From contig NC_023759.2 in assembly GCF_000499845.2 (NCBI RefSeq), forward strand, positions 45,478,672-45,542,671: DNA of 64,000 bases, read 5' to 3'. Made by a program: the position numbers and the translations under genes. Source of the stretch: Phaseolus vulgaris (Eukaryota > Streptophyta > Magnoliopsida > Fabales > Fabaceae). The notes beneath the pieces were generated by a model. The model was not told the origin of the DNA. It ran no database searches and saw only the letters and a list, made by a program, of their open reading frames with translations. Shown in pieces: positions 24,994 through 37,505 of the stretch. Each line of letters begins with the position of its first letter. Position 1 is the stretch's first letter.

Positions 24994-25215
24994 ATCTAGA
25001 AGATTTTTTTTTGTTAGTTGCATTTTAATGTTTTAAATAATAAAAATATATACATATTATGAAATAATAACTTTATCTAGAATATTTTTTTTTTTCATTT
25101 TAATGTTTTAAATGATAAAAAATATATTCATATTATGAAATAATAACATTATCTAGAAGATTATTTTTTTTGGTTGCATTTTAATATTTTAAATTATAAA
25201 AGTATATTATGAAAG
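24994..25215. repeat. Tandem repeat, about 80 bp, two and a half copies
   Basis: The word string CATTTTAATGTTTTAAA, then an AT stretch with CATATTATGAAATAATAAC and ATCTAGAA, recurs at about 25020, 25095 and 25170. The third copy is shorter and diverged. It looks like a local duplication in non-coding AT-rich DNA. Confidence 0.7.
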
Positions 25216-26099
25216 TATGATCATTTAGAAATCTAATCAATCAACACTCACCAAAAGATATTATATATTAAATTAAAAATTGTTGTAGGTTATGATAAAT
25301 GTTAGGTGAGTCAAGTTACAATAGAATCATGATATTTGGATTACTAAGCTTTTAACTACCTTCTATTTTGGTCTTGGGTGCTTATCCTTAAACGAAGAGA
25401 TCCAAGGTTTTCATCACCAGCAAAATGATCTATTAAGAGATAGTTTTTCTCTCCACCTCCACAATATAAGAGTTTAATTTTTAGTAGAACAATTTTTTGA
25501 GGGACAGATACATGTGGCATGAATTGTGTTTGCTTAAAAATCAAAGTAGATCAAAAATGAATAGCTTAATATTATTACCAATGTTAAAAATAAACATGAT
25601 ATATATTCAAAAGTCAGTAGAATTACTCTAATCAATTTGGTCAAATTAAGAATGGTAGCGATTCAAAAAGTTGTACGAGTATTATTATGAAGAATAATGC
25701 TAAGTAGTATAAAGATAAAATTTGTGACTTTAACAAAAATATGTAAATTAAATTATAACAATTATACAAACTTAGATTAAGATCTCAAAAGAACCAAAAA
25801 CACTCAAATTATGATAGACTGAAAGGTAATAAATTATTCTGAAATGAAAAACCTCCTAATAAAAATAAGGGTAGTTTTAGTATAAAAAAGTTCATAAAAG
25901 TTATTTATTTATCTCAATATTACTTTATGCACTAGTTTATTTTGATAAGCTACTATAAATTCCATATCGATCAAAATAAGTTGTTTTTAATGTTTTTAAC
26001 TTTGTTTTTCTTTTTTTAAGTTTAAGAAAAAACAAGTAAAAATGTATAATTAATGTTTCTTAATCAAAATGAGGGTAATTTATTATAGAATATCAAGGG
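25216..26099. other. AT-rich spacer
   Basis: Nothing recognisable. The minus-strand frame at 25356-25544 has no domain. Confidence 0.5.
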
Positions 26100-26660
26100 G
26101 ATTGGGTGAATTATCCAAAGGAAAAAATCAGAAGTGAGAATTTATAAGTTTGAGTTACTTATTTTTTTTAAATGAGATAATTATAAATATACATGTTAGC
26201 TCATGGGTTTGGTCCGATAATTGATCATTTATGGTCATTTCTTGATCCACATATATAATTTTATGAGAAGCACAAATGAAGGGATCTTAATCAATTAGTC
26301 TTAAAAACTCATCAATTAAGACAGAATCATGACTAAAGATCGAGAGGTAATAATTCAGTTTATATATACTAGATTATGCTCTATAGAAATGATTCAAATT
26401 ATGCTCTATAGAAATGATCATCTAATAAACAACTGAAAGAAAGAGTACTTTCAACTCATATTTATATTATACTCATTATATTTTGTGTTCTTACTTACTT
26501 ATATTATACTCATTATATTTTATGTTCTTACTGACTTGAGCGAAATGTTATCGCAGGAGGAATTTTCTCGTTTCCAGAAGGTTGAATCACTAGAACTTAA
26601 AGGAAGACCACCAGAAGCTCATCGAGATGCGGACCGACCTCAAATTGGTTAAAACAATAT
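26100..26660. mobile_element. Probable LTR-type remnant with internal duplications
   Basis: ACTGACTTGAGCG at 26531-26543 followed by a GCAGGAGG segment resembles the motif near 5805-5845 and plant LTR 3' regions. Two short tandem duplications precede it: 21 bp at 26373-26393 and 26398-26418, and 33 bp (one mismatch) at 26463-26495 and 26500-26532. No LTR pair, primer-binding site or coding sequence is visible. The class is inferred and the borders are approximate. Confidence 0.35.
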
Positions 26661-27059
26661 ATAATAAAAGTTTTGTTCATATAATTTCTTCTTAGATTTT
26701 ATCTAAAAGGAAAGAAAGAACATTACACAACTTGTAACTAAATAGTTTAGTTGGTATGGGACCTGAACTATTATCAAAAGCTAAAGACGTGAGACTTCAT
26801 CCACGATTTCCTAAAGATAACTCTGATTTGCTTCCAGTTCTTAGGGCATTCGACATTTTCCGAAGCAGGAAAAGCTGATGATAACATTCAATCTCCAAGA
26901 TAACTATACTATCTTCAACAAATTCTGAGTTCATCTATGTGTTGAGAATTAGTTTGATAACTATCTTTACGCATAAATTTTATGAATAAACAAATGAATG
27001 AAAAAAAAGTAAAAAAAGAATGGAGGTTATTTAGAGAGGTGGTAGAAAGGGGGAAAAGG

Positions 27060-27720
27060 TTTAAGGAAATTGAGAGGCGCATGACGTTGACGTGAGGTCA
27101 TGAGTGCCTTTGTTCGTTGTCTCTCCCTGGCTTCCTCTTGAAAAAACTGGAAGAGGAGCCCACACAGCATTTTGGAGTTTTGTGGTTTTTGGTGTGGCGT
27201 ACGTCTTATGTCACCATCCCAAATCTTCTATCTTCACACGCCACCACACACAGCTAATCCCCTACGCCTTCCCTCCTGAGCCGTGGGATTCGCCGACACC
27301 AACGTCCCCATCAATCGAACGGCGTGGAAGGGCAAAGCAAAAGAGGCGAAGCAATAATGCAGGTGAGGCCTCCCCCAAAATAGAAACGCGAAGAGAGAAG
27401 AAAATTGATTTGAAGGGAAAGGAAAAGCGAAAGTAGTTGGAGAGAGGAATGAGAGAGGGACACGAAGTGGCAGAAAGCGACAGGGAGAAAGGTCGTAGGT
27501 GGTAGATGTATCACATTATCATGGCATGGCATGGCATGTCATGGCATGGCATTTAAAGATAAAGATAAAAGGCAGTTGCGGAGACACCCAACCCTCTTTC
27601 CCATTGGTTCCTTTCTTGACCTTCCCTCCACTGTGGGACCCTCCTAAACAACAAAGAAAACTACGACCGAATCTTCCTTAAAGCGATTAGGAAAGGGTAG
27701 ATAGAGATAAGCCTTGTGGG
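27060..27720. other. GC-richer promoter-like island without a clear ORF
   Basis: This block stands out from AT-rich surroundings. It contains TGACGTTGACGTGAGG (a bZIP-type ACGT context), pyrimidine- or purine-rich stretches typical of plant 5' UTRs on the minus strand (27380-27500), and a splice-donor-like CAG|GTGAGG at about 27364. The longest frame (27104-27436 plus) begins at GTG, has no recognisable domain and ends in low-complexity Lys/Arg. It may be the 5' region of a non-coding RNA or a relic gene promoter. I do not recognise a gene. Confidence 0.35.
27521..27552. repeat. ATGGC pentanucleotide repeat
   Basis: Six ATGGC units in tandem, one of them ATGTC. It lies inside the GC-richer island. 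Confidence 0.85.
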
Positions 27721-30700
27721 GTTGACGCGTGTACAGTCTATTCTTCCTTCACGGGACCACTTCTATTCATTCTTTCCCTTTTTAATTCTCAATTACACTT
27801 TTAATACATTCATAATCCATTTAATTGCTAAATTATTTAAATCAACACACATTTAATGACCCTAGGTAAACTTGACTTTTATTAATTCATTATTTAAACA
27901 AAACAACCTCTATTCTTGTTATTGGACGACAAATTGTTTCCCATCCTTTCTCTGCTTCACTTGTTACGTTAATATCAAAGATCAACGTGCTTGGAATAAC
28001 ATTCCCAACATATCAAATTTCTCAATGGGTATAAAGTTGGTGCGCAAACTTTAACTAGCATTTCATAGATACCATGGAAGAACATACCCGTCACGTGACA
28101 CTCATTTGTTCCACTCTAAACTTGTATTTTACCAATCAGGCTCAATACAATGTCTTTGAATTCAGATTTATGTTCTAGATTTTAATTTTCTCAATTCAAC
28201 CTCATATTTTATTAATATTAATTATTTATCATAAAATGTATGGTTGAATATATTTTAATATTAATTTTATTCTTTATTTTTATAAAATAATTATATATTT
28301 TTCTTCACCGTAAACTATACGAATATTTGTGACAAAATATTTATTCCAATTATAAATTTGATCTCTTCAAATTTAGGTATGTCATTCAAATTTCAGAGAA
28401 GACAATTTTCAATAAATTTATGTTTTGTAATACCAATCAGTGAGAGTTGATCACTTTCGAAAGTTGATCTATATCTTTCACATTCAGTTTTCGTTCTCAT
28501 ACATACATGGACAATTAGAGGTTGTTATTTCTAAAGTGAGAATAAATAAACGATTGATAATTCTTATTCTTGATGAAGACGAGAATGTATCAAATAACAC
28601 ACATACAATTTTGTCTACACACAAATTTTTGATAATATTTGAATCCAAAAGAATTATATGTTGTAGGTTTTTTTTTTATAAAAACTTTTATATTGGACAT
28701 CACTATGCAACTTGAGATCTCGGCTAGACTCACACCTCAAATAACAACAATCATCTGCCATTATATGGAAAAAAAAAATATTATTAAAAAAAGAAAAAAA
28801 AAAATATAAAAAAAAGAAATTAGACTAAAATTCATATGTTAACAAAAACGATACATAACTAAATTATATACTTGTTTATAAAGAATTAATAACAAACTAA
28901 ATGAAAACATATTATACTTATAAAATAAATCTCTATGAATAAATAATAAATTAACTAATTTTTGAAGTTGTAATACTTTTCCGCTTAAGTTGATCATAAC
29001 CATGTCAGTTTAAAAGTTACATCAAAATATAATGTTATTTACTATGATTAAGCATTGTGTTTAATTTAGTAAGCTGGTATTTTTGTCATGAAAAACTGAT
29101 ATTTTTTTTAATTTCATTTACTGCATAACCTTTTCTATTTTTGCATTTTTTTTCGCTTAACACCCACTTTTTAGTATCCTTAAAGGGTCAGAAAAAAAAA
29201 TATTTGTTTTTATGCCTGATTAAGTGGAACAAATGATTAATTATCTAAACTTTATTTAAATCCTTGATTTTATCGTCGGAACATATTTTACTGCTAGTTT
29301 TTGTATCATTGTAAATACACTTAAGTATATAATTAATCAAAAAATAAAATAAAATATATAATTAAATTCCTTTATTTTTTTTCACAAAAGATTATAGATA
29401 AATTCATCAAATGTGCAGATGTAATTCCTTAGAACCCTATTTATTCTTGAACAAAAATTTAAATTGAAAATATTTTATTCAATTATCACGTGTCAATATG
29501 TCAAGTTTTTTTAGTTACATTTTTAAAAATATATGGATTGGGATACCTCTTTTATTTATATACTTTTTTTATTAAAAAAAACACAATTCAATGTTCTAAT
29601 TGATAAAGTCATTAAAATAAAAAAATTTCAAATGCATATTCACAATATCCACCTATTAATATAAATCTAATACCCTGTAATGAGTTAACTCAAATGCTTT
29701 AAAATTAGTATATCCCACATGGTAAAATTACTTTATGAATCCATTAATTATTTTACAAGTTTTAATTAGGTATATAAACTATTTATTTTCAATAATTAAG
29801 TACTTTAAACCTTTATTAGTTTTTGATTGGATTCTTTGCCAAACCGCTGTGACTAAAAATTAACCACATAGACCTAATTGGATTCTAAATATAAGACTCC
29901 ATTTTCATCTCTCTAACTACATATTCTCACATTTTGAATCCAATATTTTCAAACTAGATTTTTTTTTAACTAGTAATCACGTATTTCTCCTTAGAACTAC
30001 CATGTTACAAATTATACTACTGTTTCAAACATTTGATTTTATAATAATAGTTAGACGAATCGATCTAATTTAAAACAAAATACACGTTCGAAGATCTAAT
30101 TAACAAAAATAGTTCAATGAATTAATTAAAAATAATCAAATAGGTCAAAAACCTACCTTCTAATTTATCCATTATAGAAAAAAGTTAAGTTACTTATTTA
30201 ATTGAAAAGTGAATTCCCAAGTTAAGTCCGAAGATAAAAAAAACTTTATTATTTTTAGTGAAATTTTTGTTTTCAACTATATGTATTATTTTCATTTATA
30301 CTATTTAAGTTATGAAAATTATAAAAAAATAAGATTAGGATAAAAAGGACTAATCCCATTAACAAAATATCATAACCCTGAGTTCAATTAATAGGAATTG
30401 ATCAAGTAAGAAAAGATAAAAATATAAATATTTTTTTATTATATAAAAAGATTATCAATGAAAAAATATATTGAATGAGGGTATTACTGTTATACACATA
30501 TAAATTTTGAATAAGAGAGATAGATTTATAATCAACATATATAAATCACTAATATTTTTATTTTTTTTACTCAGTAACATCATCCTCTTAGATTCAACCA
30601 AAACATCATCAAGTCGAAAATCCAATCATACTAAATAATGTTCCAAACTAATCCAATCATACTAAATAATGTTCCAAACTAATGTTTCTACAAGCATGAT

Positions 30701-31154
30701 ATCTCCTCAACAAAACCATATTTCTAAAATACATCTATACGGAATAAATAAATTCTGATCCAAATTGAGGAATCCCAAAATAAACATTTTGGTTCATCCT
30801 ATTGTATTACTAAAAAGATTAAGTTGTGTTCCATATTATGTATTTCATTTGTTGTTTTCTCGAGTCTAAAAAAATTGAATCAGTTTCCATTTATGTTGAG
30901 TCTTTGTGATAATAAAGACGTGAATTTGTTGGAAAAAGGGAAAAGGAATAAGTTTTTCATCTCAACTGATCATATTGAATTATTTCTTTTGTATTTATGG
31001 AGATATTGAGAGAATCTAACTTTGAGTAAAAAATTGCAACACAACTTGATAAACGTATTGAGCAATGATATCCCAAGGATGGTAGGGGTTCCATCAAACT
31101 CCTACAGTGTTGTTGGTTGAATGGCTAACCAAGAGAATCGTCTGAGGTGGATGT
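27721..31154. other. AT-rich spacer
   Basis: No gene is visible. It contains poly-A-rich stretches near 28770-28815 and a 31-bp perfect tandem duplication at 30620-30650 and 30651-30681. The frame at 28440-28715 has no recognisable domain. Confidence 0.5.
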
Positions 31155-31500
31155 CACTACAAAAAAAATCAGTATTATCTACGGATTTTTACCCACGGAT
31201 CTGAGTCCGTAGGTAAATTCAGCATTACCTACGGATATTACCTACGAACAACATTACCTACGGACATTACCTACAGATTTTGAATCCGTAGGTAAATTCA
31301 GCATTACCTACGAACTATTACCCACGAATTTTGAATCCGTAGGTAAATTCAACATTACCTACCAACTATTACCTACGGATCTTATTACCTACCAACTTTT
31401 ACCTACGGATCTCTATTACCTACCAACTATTACTCACAAATCTCTATTACCTACGAACTATCACCCACTGATCTCTATTACCTACCAACTATTATCATAA
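31155..31500. mobile_element. CACTA (En/Spm)-type left end with subterminal repeats
   Basis: The segment starts CACTACAAAAAAAATCAG, a CACTA-type inverted end. Next come about 12 copies of TACCTACGGA or TACCTACCAACT words in both orientations (for example ATCCGTAGGTAA at 31207-31218, 31286-31297 and 31337-31348). Such dense subterminal motif arrays are the usual transposase-binding region of CACTA elements. No matching TTTTTTGTAGTG right end or transposase is found downstream, so the copy is truncated. Confidence 0.6.
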
Positions 31501-31682
31501 TAATTATATACATAATATTAAAAACATTAATATAATATGAAAAATTATAAAAACATAATTCATATTCATAAATAATAATAACCATAACTAATTTATACCT
31601 ATTATTAATATTAATATAATAATTTAAATAATATAAATAGTATTATATTAATAATATTAATAATATTTAATAATATTAATAA

Positions 31683-31780
31683 TATTAGTAATATTTAATA
31701 ATATTAGTAATATTTAATAATATTAGTAATATTTAATAATATTAGTAATATTTAATAATATTAGTAATATTTAATAATAT
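31683..31780. repeat. 19-bp AT-rich tandem repeat
   Basis: The unit ATTAGTAATATTTAATAAT is repeated about five times with almost no change. The flanks (31610-31850) are irregular versions of the same ATT/AAT words. Confidence 0.8.
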
Positions 31781-31944
31781 TAATAATATTAATAATATTT
31801 AATAATATTAAACAATATTAATAATATTAATAATAATGATGATATTTAATATATGAAGAATTTTATTAATTTTTATTTTATTAATTATATTAATATTGAT
31901 AATCATACTTATAAATATAATAATAATCACAACATGACAACAAA

Positions 31945-32045
31945 ACTTGACTGGTGTAGTGGTTAAAGCTTCTATGGACATATCTTAAGGGACTTGGCTT
32001 CGAGTCCCACCTGCTGCAGTTTAGTTCTAACATTAATTATAATTG
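31945..32045 (+). mobile_element. tRNA-derived SINE or tRNA pseudogene
   Basis: TGGTGTAGTGG at 31952-31962 matches an RNA polymerase III A box. GGCTTCGAGTCCC at 31996-32008 matches a B box, at tRNA-like spacing of about 34 bases. The bases between do not form a plausible anticodon arm and the ends do not pair as an acceptor stem, so this is not a working tRNA. A tRNA-derived SINE head is the best reading. The 3' border is unclear because the flank is A/T-rich. Confidence 0.6.
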
Positions 32046-33295
32046 GCAAAAAATAATATTTGTAAATAGTAATTGAAAATAAAAAAAAGATTCAAATAAT
32101 AATTAAAATTTTAAAAATAAAGTATAAGTGAGTAAAGATAATATTGAGTTGAGAACTTCCTAAAGAATGAAACTATATTTATAGAATTTTTGGGTATGAT
32201 ATATATCCAATTAAGTAATAACTAATTAATCCATTGTCTAATATCAAGGTGATATTAAAATTCAATTAAAAAAAAGAAAAAAATTGTTCTAACCCAATAT
32301 ATAAAATTAACATATAAAACATATTCAATATTTATCATACCAAAGTAGTAAACTATTAGAAAGATGTGGTAGAATGTATTAGTTTTTTTGGTAGTTGTAC
32401 AAATTAAACACAGCCTTGCCATTGCTAATTAATCTTGCTTTTGTTCATCCATGGATTAGTTGAAGGCAAAAAAACATGAATATTAGATGGAAGGAAATAT
32501 TATTTATTAGAGTGTAAGTGAAAGCACATCACATGTCCTACGAGAGATATGCGGAACTAGTTCCTCCAAGTTTTTCAATCTGCCAAATTTTGAGTAAATG
32601 CTAATTTTGAAATATTTTTATCGTTCTCTGTCCAAAACTTCATTCATCAAAATTCATGGCAATAAAATGACGAGGATGGCAATAATTCAACAAAAGAAAA
32701 AACGACCAAAAACGAAATAATTTGGTCTCTAGTGTACACACATTCACACACACAAAAAAAAGTGAAGAAATTTGCATTCGTAAATATTATTACTAACTTT
32801 CTTGTTTATAATAGTGGTTTAAAGTTTTTTCAAAAAATAAAGAAGATTATTTTTTTTATCATAGTTTTGAATGAGTTATTTATTATACTTTTTATCTTTT
32901 TAATTTTATATAAATTTATGTGTCATTACGATATTTTTTTCTTTTTGTTATCGTAATTAATTTTAATATAAATATGTTATCTTAAAACTTTAAAAATAAT
33001 ATACAATATTTTTTATAAAAAAATATTTTTTTTTAAAAAATAGAACAGGGAGTAGATATAAATTTTATACCCCTAGAATGGCGAGTGGTTATTTAGATTA
33101 AATTAAATTGTAAATATAAAAAATTCAATACATCAAAATAAAAATATTGTGCGTAACTATGTCAAATAAAATAGCATTGAATATTTAAGAATAATAATTA
33201 AAAACATCATTTTCATTTTTAAGGAAGAATTTAGTAATAAAAAATAGTTTTAATACACTATCTTTTTAAGTTATTAACTAATAAAAAAATCATTT

Positions 33296-33420
33296 ACAAA
33301 GTGGATTTTAAGTCTAACTCAACTCCATAAAACCAGTTCATAGGGTTAATATTTGCACCCACTTATATACAATAAAAGACTTTAATCTCTAGTCGAGATG
33401 TCCAACAATCATGTTAAACA
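33296..33420. repeat. Possible dispersed repeat of a type common in legumes
   Basis: The string TCTAACTCAACTCC, then CATAGGGTTAATATTTGCAC and CCACTTATATAC, then a CTCTAGTCGAGATGTCC-like end, resembles a short dispersed repeat I recall from legume intergenic DNA. I cannot verify the family or borders from this window, which holds only one copy. Confidence 0.25.
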
Positions 33421-33694
33421 TATTTTCAAAATAAATGGTTGATATCTTTAATTAAATTCTAAAAATATTAATTTTTTCTCTCTTTAATTAATAAAAGAAA
33501 AACTACTACTTTTTAACTAAACACACAATATAAAGAAAAATATTTTAGACATGTGAAATCTCATCAATCTAAACAAATATTAAATCTCACTTAATAAAAA
33601 TAATAATTATAAAAGATTGATATCACAAATACTATTCAATAATATCTCATGTAAAATTCTTCTTTTTTATGTTTGATGATTTGTGCTTTAGTCA

Positions 33695-33698
<4 letters not shown>

Positions 33699-33727
<29 letters not shown>
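33699..33727. repeat. (AT)n microsatellite
   Basis: About 14 AT units. Two further (AT)n tracts lie within 350 bases. Confidence 0.9.
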
Positions 33728-33732
<5 letters not shown>

Positions 33733-33873
33733 TTATCTATTTGCTATGAGAGTATCCAGATATAGGTAAGAGAGTATAAGATCAAATGACTGGTTTGAAA
33801 AAAAATAATCTGTAAAAAATAACAAATCTAAATTATGATTATTGTGTGACGTTGGTTGCTTATTAATATAGGA

Positions 33874-33876
<3 letters not shown>

Positions 33877-33924
<48 letters not shown>
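33877..33924. repeat. (AT)n microsatellite
   Basis: About 24 AT units. It encodes the Tyr-Ile run in a minus-strand frame that is not a gene. Confidence 0.9.
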
Positions 33925-33927
<3 letters not shown>

Positions 33928-34016
33928 AATGAAGCACAAGTTAATGATGGGGTGAAAAGGAAGAAAACAGCTGACAGAATTAAATCTACATTAATTAAAT
34001 ATTAAAAAGTCCAGTA

Positions 34017-34042
34017 ATATATATATATATATATATATATAT
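34017..34042. repeat. (AT)n microsatellite
   Basis: About 13 AT units. Confidence 0.9.
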
Positions 34043-36344
34043 TTTAAAATAATTTATATTTTATAATACTGTGCAGACTTATCCGATAACTAATAAACCA
34101 AACTCTCAAAAGTTGGTTTAAAAAAAAAAAAGTTCTGAATGAGTCTCATTTATTGAGGACACCTGAATTGACTGAGAGAGATTGCATGTTAAATAAGTCC
34201 TTGAGTTGCATACCATATATTACTTGCAATGAATCAACACTAAGTTGGTAAAGATTATTAAGGTACCAATGAATCATAACTTATTATATCTACCTCAAAA
34301 TATGTATATATTTTTGGATAAGTATATTATTGATATAAAATATTTATTAATAATTAGTTATTTTGTTATAAAATAAAGTGTAATTGTTTGATTAATCTAA
34401 CATTGATGAACATATACATTCTTTATGGGTTGTTTTCAACGTTAAATTTTATTACCACCATAGCAAATATCACATTTTCATTTAAAAGTGAGTTTTTTTT
34501 AAAATAAAAGTTTTTATGTTAAATATTATTATATAACTTAAAATCTCTAAAAAATATTAATATCTAAAAGAAACTATTAATTTTTTGTTTTACGTGTGGT
34601 ATTTTTTACATGAGATCCAATTATTCGACATATATAGAACTTATATTATAAATATTATATTATATTTTGTCTATTTTGTGTATATTTATATATTATTTTA
34701 AACACACGTTTAATATGAGACTTGGAAAATAATATTTAATTGTATGATTGTATTTTTGTTAAAATTATATATATATATAAACAATTTATTTTGTCAATAA
34801 ATAAATTAAAATAAATATAAAAATATTTTTCAACTTTTTACAAGTTTATTTATTTTTATTATTTTATATTTATTTAATTTTTAATTTTGTCAAATACTAC
34901 AATTTGATAGTTTAACGATTTCAAGCATCGAGTAACAATTATCTTTTAATCTAACCAATTTTTCATTTTCGAACAATTTTTTTCAAACATAATCCCTAAT
35001 GTTGAACTGCATTGTTAGCATTGTTCTCATTAGGATAAATCTCCCTAGAAATCGTTCATAAGTTATTGGTTCATTAAAAAAAAAAATATTTCACCTATTA
35101 GTTAATTCGAGATTAATGATGTTATTTTTGTAGAAATATGAATTTGATGTCTATATCTCATCTTGATAATCCACCCTTAGATTCGTTGTTGATTTAACTC
35201 TTAGATTGAGTTAAATGTTAATATTTAATAGAATATTTAATTAAGATATTCCACAAATAGTTTATAATTTGTTAAATTTTATGTTGACGTTTGTATACAG
35301 GAATTATTGTTTATTGATGTTTTTGGAAGATAAATAAAATATTATTATTGTTTAATTGTAAAATTATTTTAATTTAATTAACTTGTCATCTTTATTATGC
35401 TTGTTGTTTATTTTTTTACTGTGATATATTAGATACATGAATGAGAACGATGTGTTTTAAACCCTTTATAGGATAAAATCTTCAACTATGCTAGACTTAT
35501 GGTTAAGTTTATGTGTATATTTATATTTATGAGTCATTATATTTACAAGGGGTTAGATTATACTTAGTTTTGATAATTAAGGTTTATGACTTTTTCAAAT
35601 TATTGACCTTAAAATTAAGAAGATACTCTTCTTAATTGAAAATTAATAGTAGGATAAAGATTCACATAAAGAGGCTATAAACTAAAAAAATATATATTAA
35701 TAGGTCTTTTAATTATGTTGAGTGTACTTCTACTAAGATTATGTCAGATTTAAATATTTGTGTTCGTACATAAATAATAATATTATATATTATTAATGTT
35801 ATTATTATTATTATTAACAATTTAATGCAAGATAAAATCGAATTTAAGTCTTATTGAGAATACAATACTTATAATTACTACACCAACAAACTTTACGAAA
35901 TTATTGTTATTTTTATTATAAATATTTCTACTATAATTTTTATTATTAATTATGATTAACTATGTTAATATTAATTTTATTTTTTCAATACGTTATTTAT
36001 TATAATTACTTCATTTACTTTACCAATTCAATTATCATTACATATAGATTTTTTTTTTAAAATTATCACACATCAACGTGTATAAAATAAGTACAAAACT
36101 TACTTGTAAGTCGTTACCGTCATGCTACTTCATTGTCATATAAAAAAGATCATATCTAATTTGATTTTATGTACGGATAATAATTTGTACATGAAATAAG
36201 TCTTAATTTATTTACAAATCTAAATTTATAGGTAATAATTAGTAGATAATTTTTAAATTTCTTGTAATGAATGAGTTATTTTAGTCATATGAGAGTCATC
36301 CTAATTATTTATTTATTAATTAACTTAACTAAATAAACTAAACG

Positions 36345-37505
36345 TGATAAGTGATATATTTCAGTAATATTTCACATTAAAACATACGCTTATTTATTGA
36401 TAAAATAATTATAATTTAACTCCTAATTTATAAATTTAAACATTTTTACATATTTTGTAATTTTAACCTGAATAAGAACGGTTTATTCTCAAATTTGTGT
36501 TAATTTTAGGATTTTAGAGGAAAATGGAGATAAAAGAGCTAAAGGATAATAGACAAGATGAAAAGGGAAAGCTATAATACACAAGAACTCCCCCAAATTT
36601 GCCTAAGCCAAAATTAGTCTAGAGGAACTTGTCCAAGCGAGCCCAATCTTACCCAAGCGAGCCCAATCTCACCCAAGCGAGATCACTCCAGAGAAGTTGA
36701 ATTTTTTCTCGTCCAACTCGCCTAGACGAAAAGTCACTTAACCCAGACCCAACTAGGTTAAATATGAGGCGTGATGCACAACCCTTAACACCATTGAGAA
36801 AATAAAAGGTGATAGAAAACCTAAAAGGAGACAGTCACGAAGAAGAAACATCTTGGATCTTCTTTTCTTGCTTTCCATTCTTGTAATGGCCAACATGAGT
36901 GACCAATTCAATCCTTTGGAATTTGGATTAATATGTTCAAAATCTTATGTATCGAGGTGATATTTAAATATAATATTATGTTGTTCTTGATTGATGATTG
37001 ATATTGTCATGTTATTTGTAAGACTTGTTTAACATGATTTTGATCCTTAGATTTGACTGAATAGTACTTCTAAATTTTTGACCTAAACGATAATGCTTAA
37101 CATATTTGAATGTTAGGAATAAGTTTGAAATGTTAATTGCTATCAATATTCGTAAGGATAAAGAGTTTTTATAGATGTGAGAGGAATCAATATTTATGAG
37201 ACTCTCTTAATAATTTTATATGTGAGAAATCCATATAAATGAATTTTATATGGACATCATGATAGAATATAAGCTTTTCAAAATACAAAAGAGTAAAAAG
37301 GATGATTCACAATCTCAATTCTCATTCTCCCAATTGAATCAACAACTCTTTACTTTGTTTTATTTACAATTCTAGCAATCATACACAACAAACATCCCAA
37401 ACACTTTTACTTATTATCTTCTATTTAGTGAATCTTATACTTGATAATTTATCTACTCCGGATCTTTAGGGACAAAGTATTAGTTATAATACAATACACT
37501 TATCA
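36345..37505. mobile_element. Probable solo LTR
   Basis: The 1161-bp block begins TGATAAGTG and ends CACTTATCA, a perfect 9-bp inverted terminus of the TG...CA form expected of a plant LTR. The interior is more GC-rich than its flanks. It has a short tandem repeat of ACCCAAGCGAGCCCAATCT at about 36631-36690 and a CTTTCCATTCTTGTAATGGC stretch. No second LTR, primer-binding site, polypurine tract or gag-pol follows, so it looks like a solo LTR. The 5-bp flanks (AAACG and TAAAA) do not match, so the target duplication is lost or one border is off by a few bases. The LTR orientation is not determined. Confidence 0.6.

Larger units (their letters stand above)
32046..36344. other. AT-rich spacer with microsatellites
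   Basis: No gene is seen. Frames at 32732-32956 and 33733-33939 are translated low-complexity and (AT)n sequence. Confidence 0.55.

Noticed and set aside
27270..27300. Minus-strand GCTCAGGAGGGA resembles the start of miR390.
   Set aside because: Only about 12 bases match in a row and no miR390*-like arm is found nearby to form a hairpin.
27104..27436. 110-residue plus-strand frame in the GC-richer island.
   Set aside because: It begins at GTG, not ATG, ends in low-complexity Lys/Arg, and shows no domain.
31155..31460. Regular repeats that might suggest a CRISPR-like array.
   Set aside because: The repeats are short, occur in both orientations with irregular spacing, and sit behind a CACTA-type end in a plant genome.
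31945..32045. Possible functional tRNA gene.
   Set aside because: A and B boxes are present, but the acceptor and anticodon stems cannot be formed.
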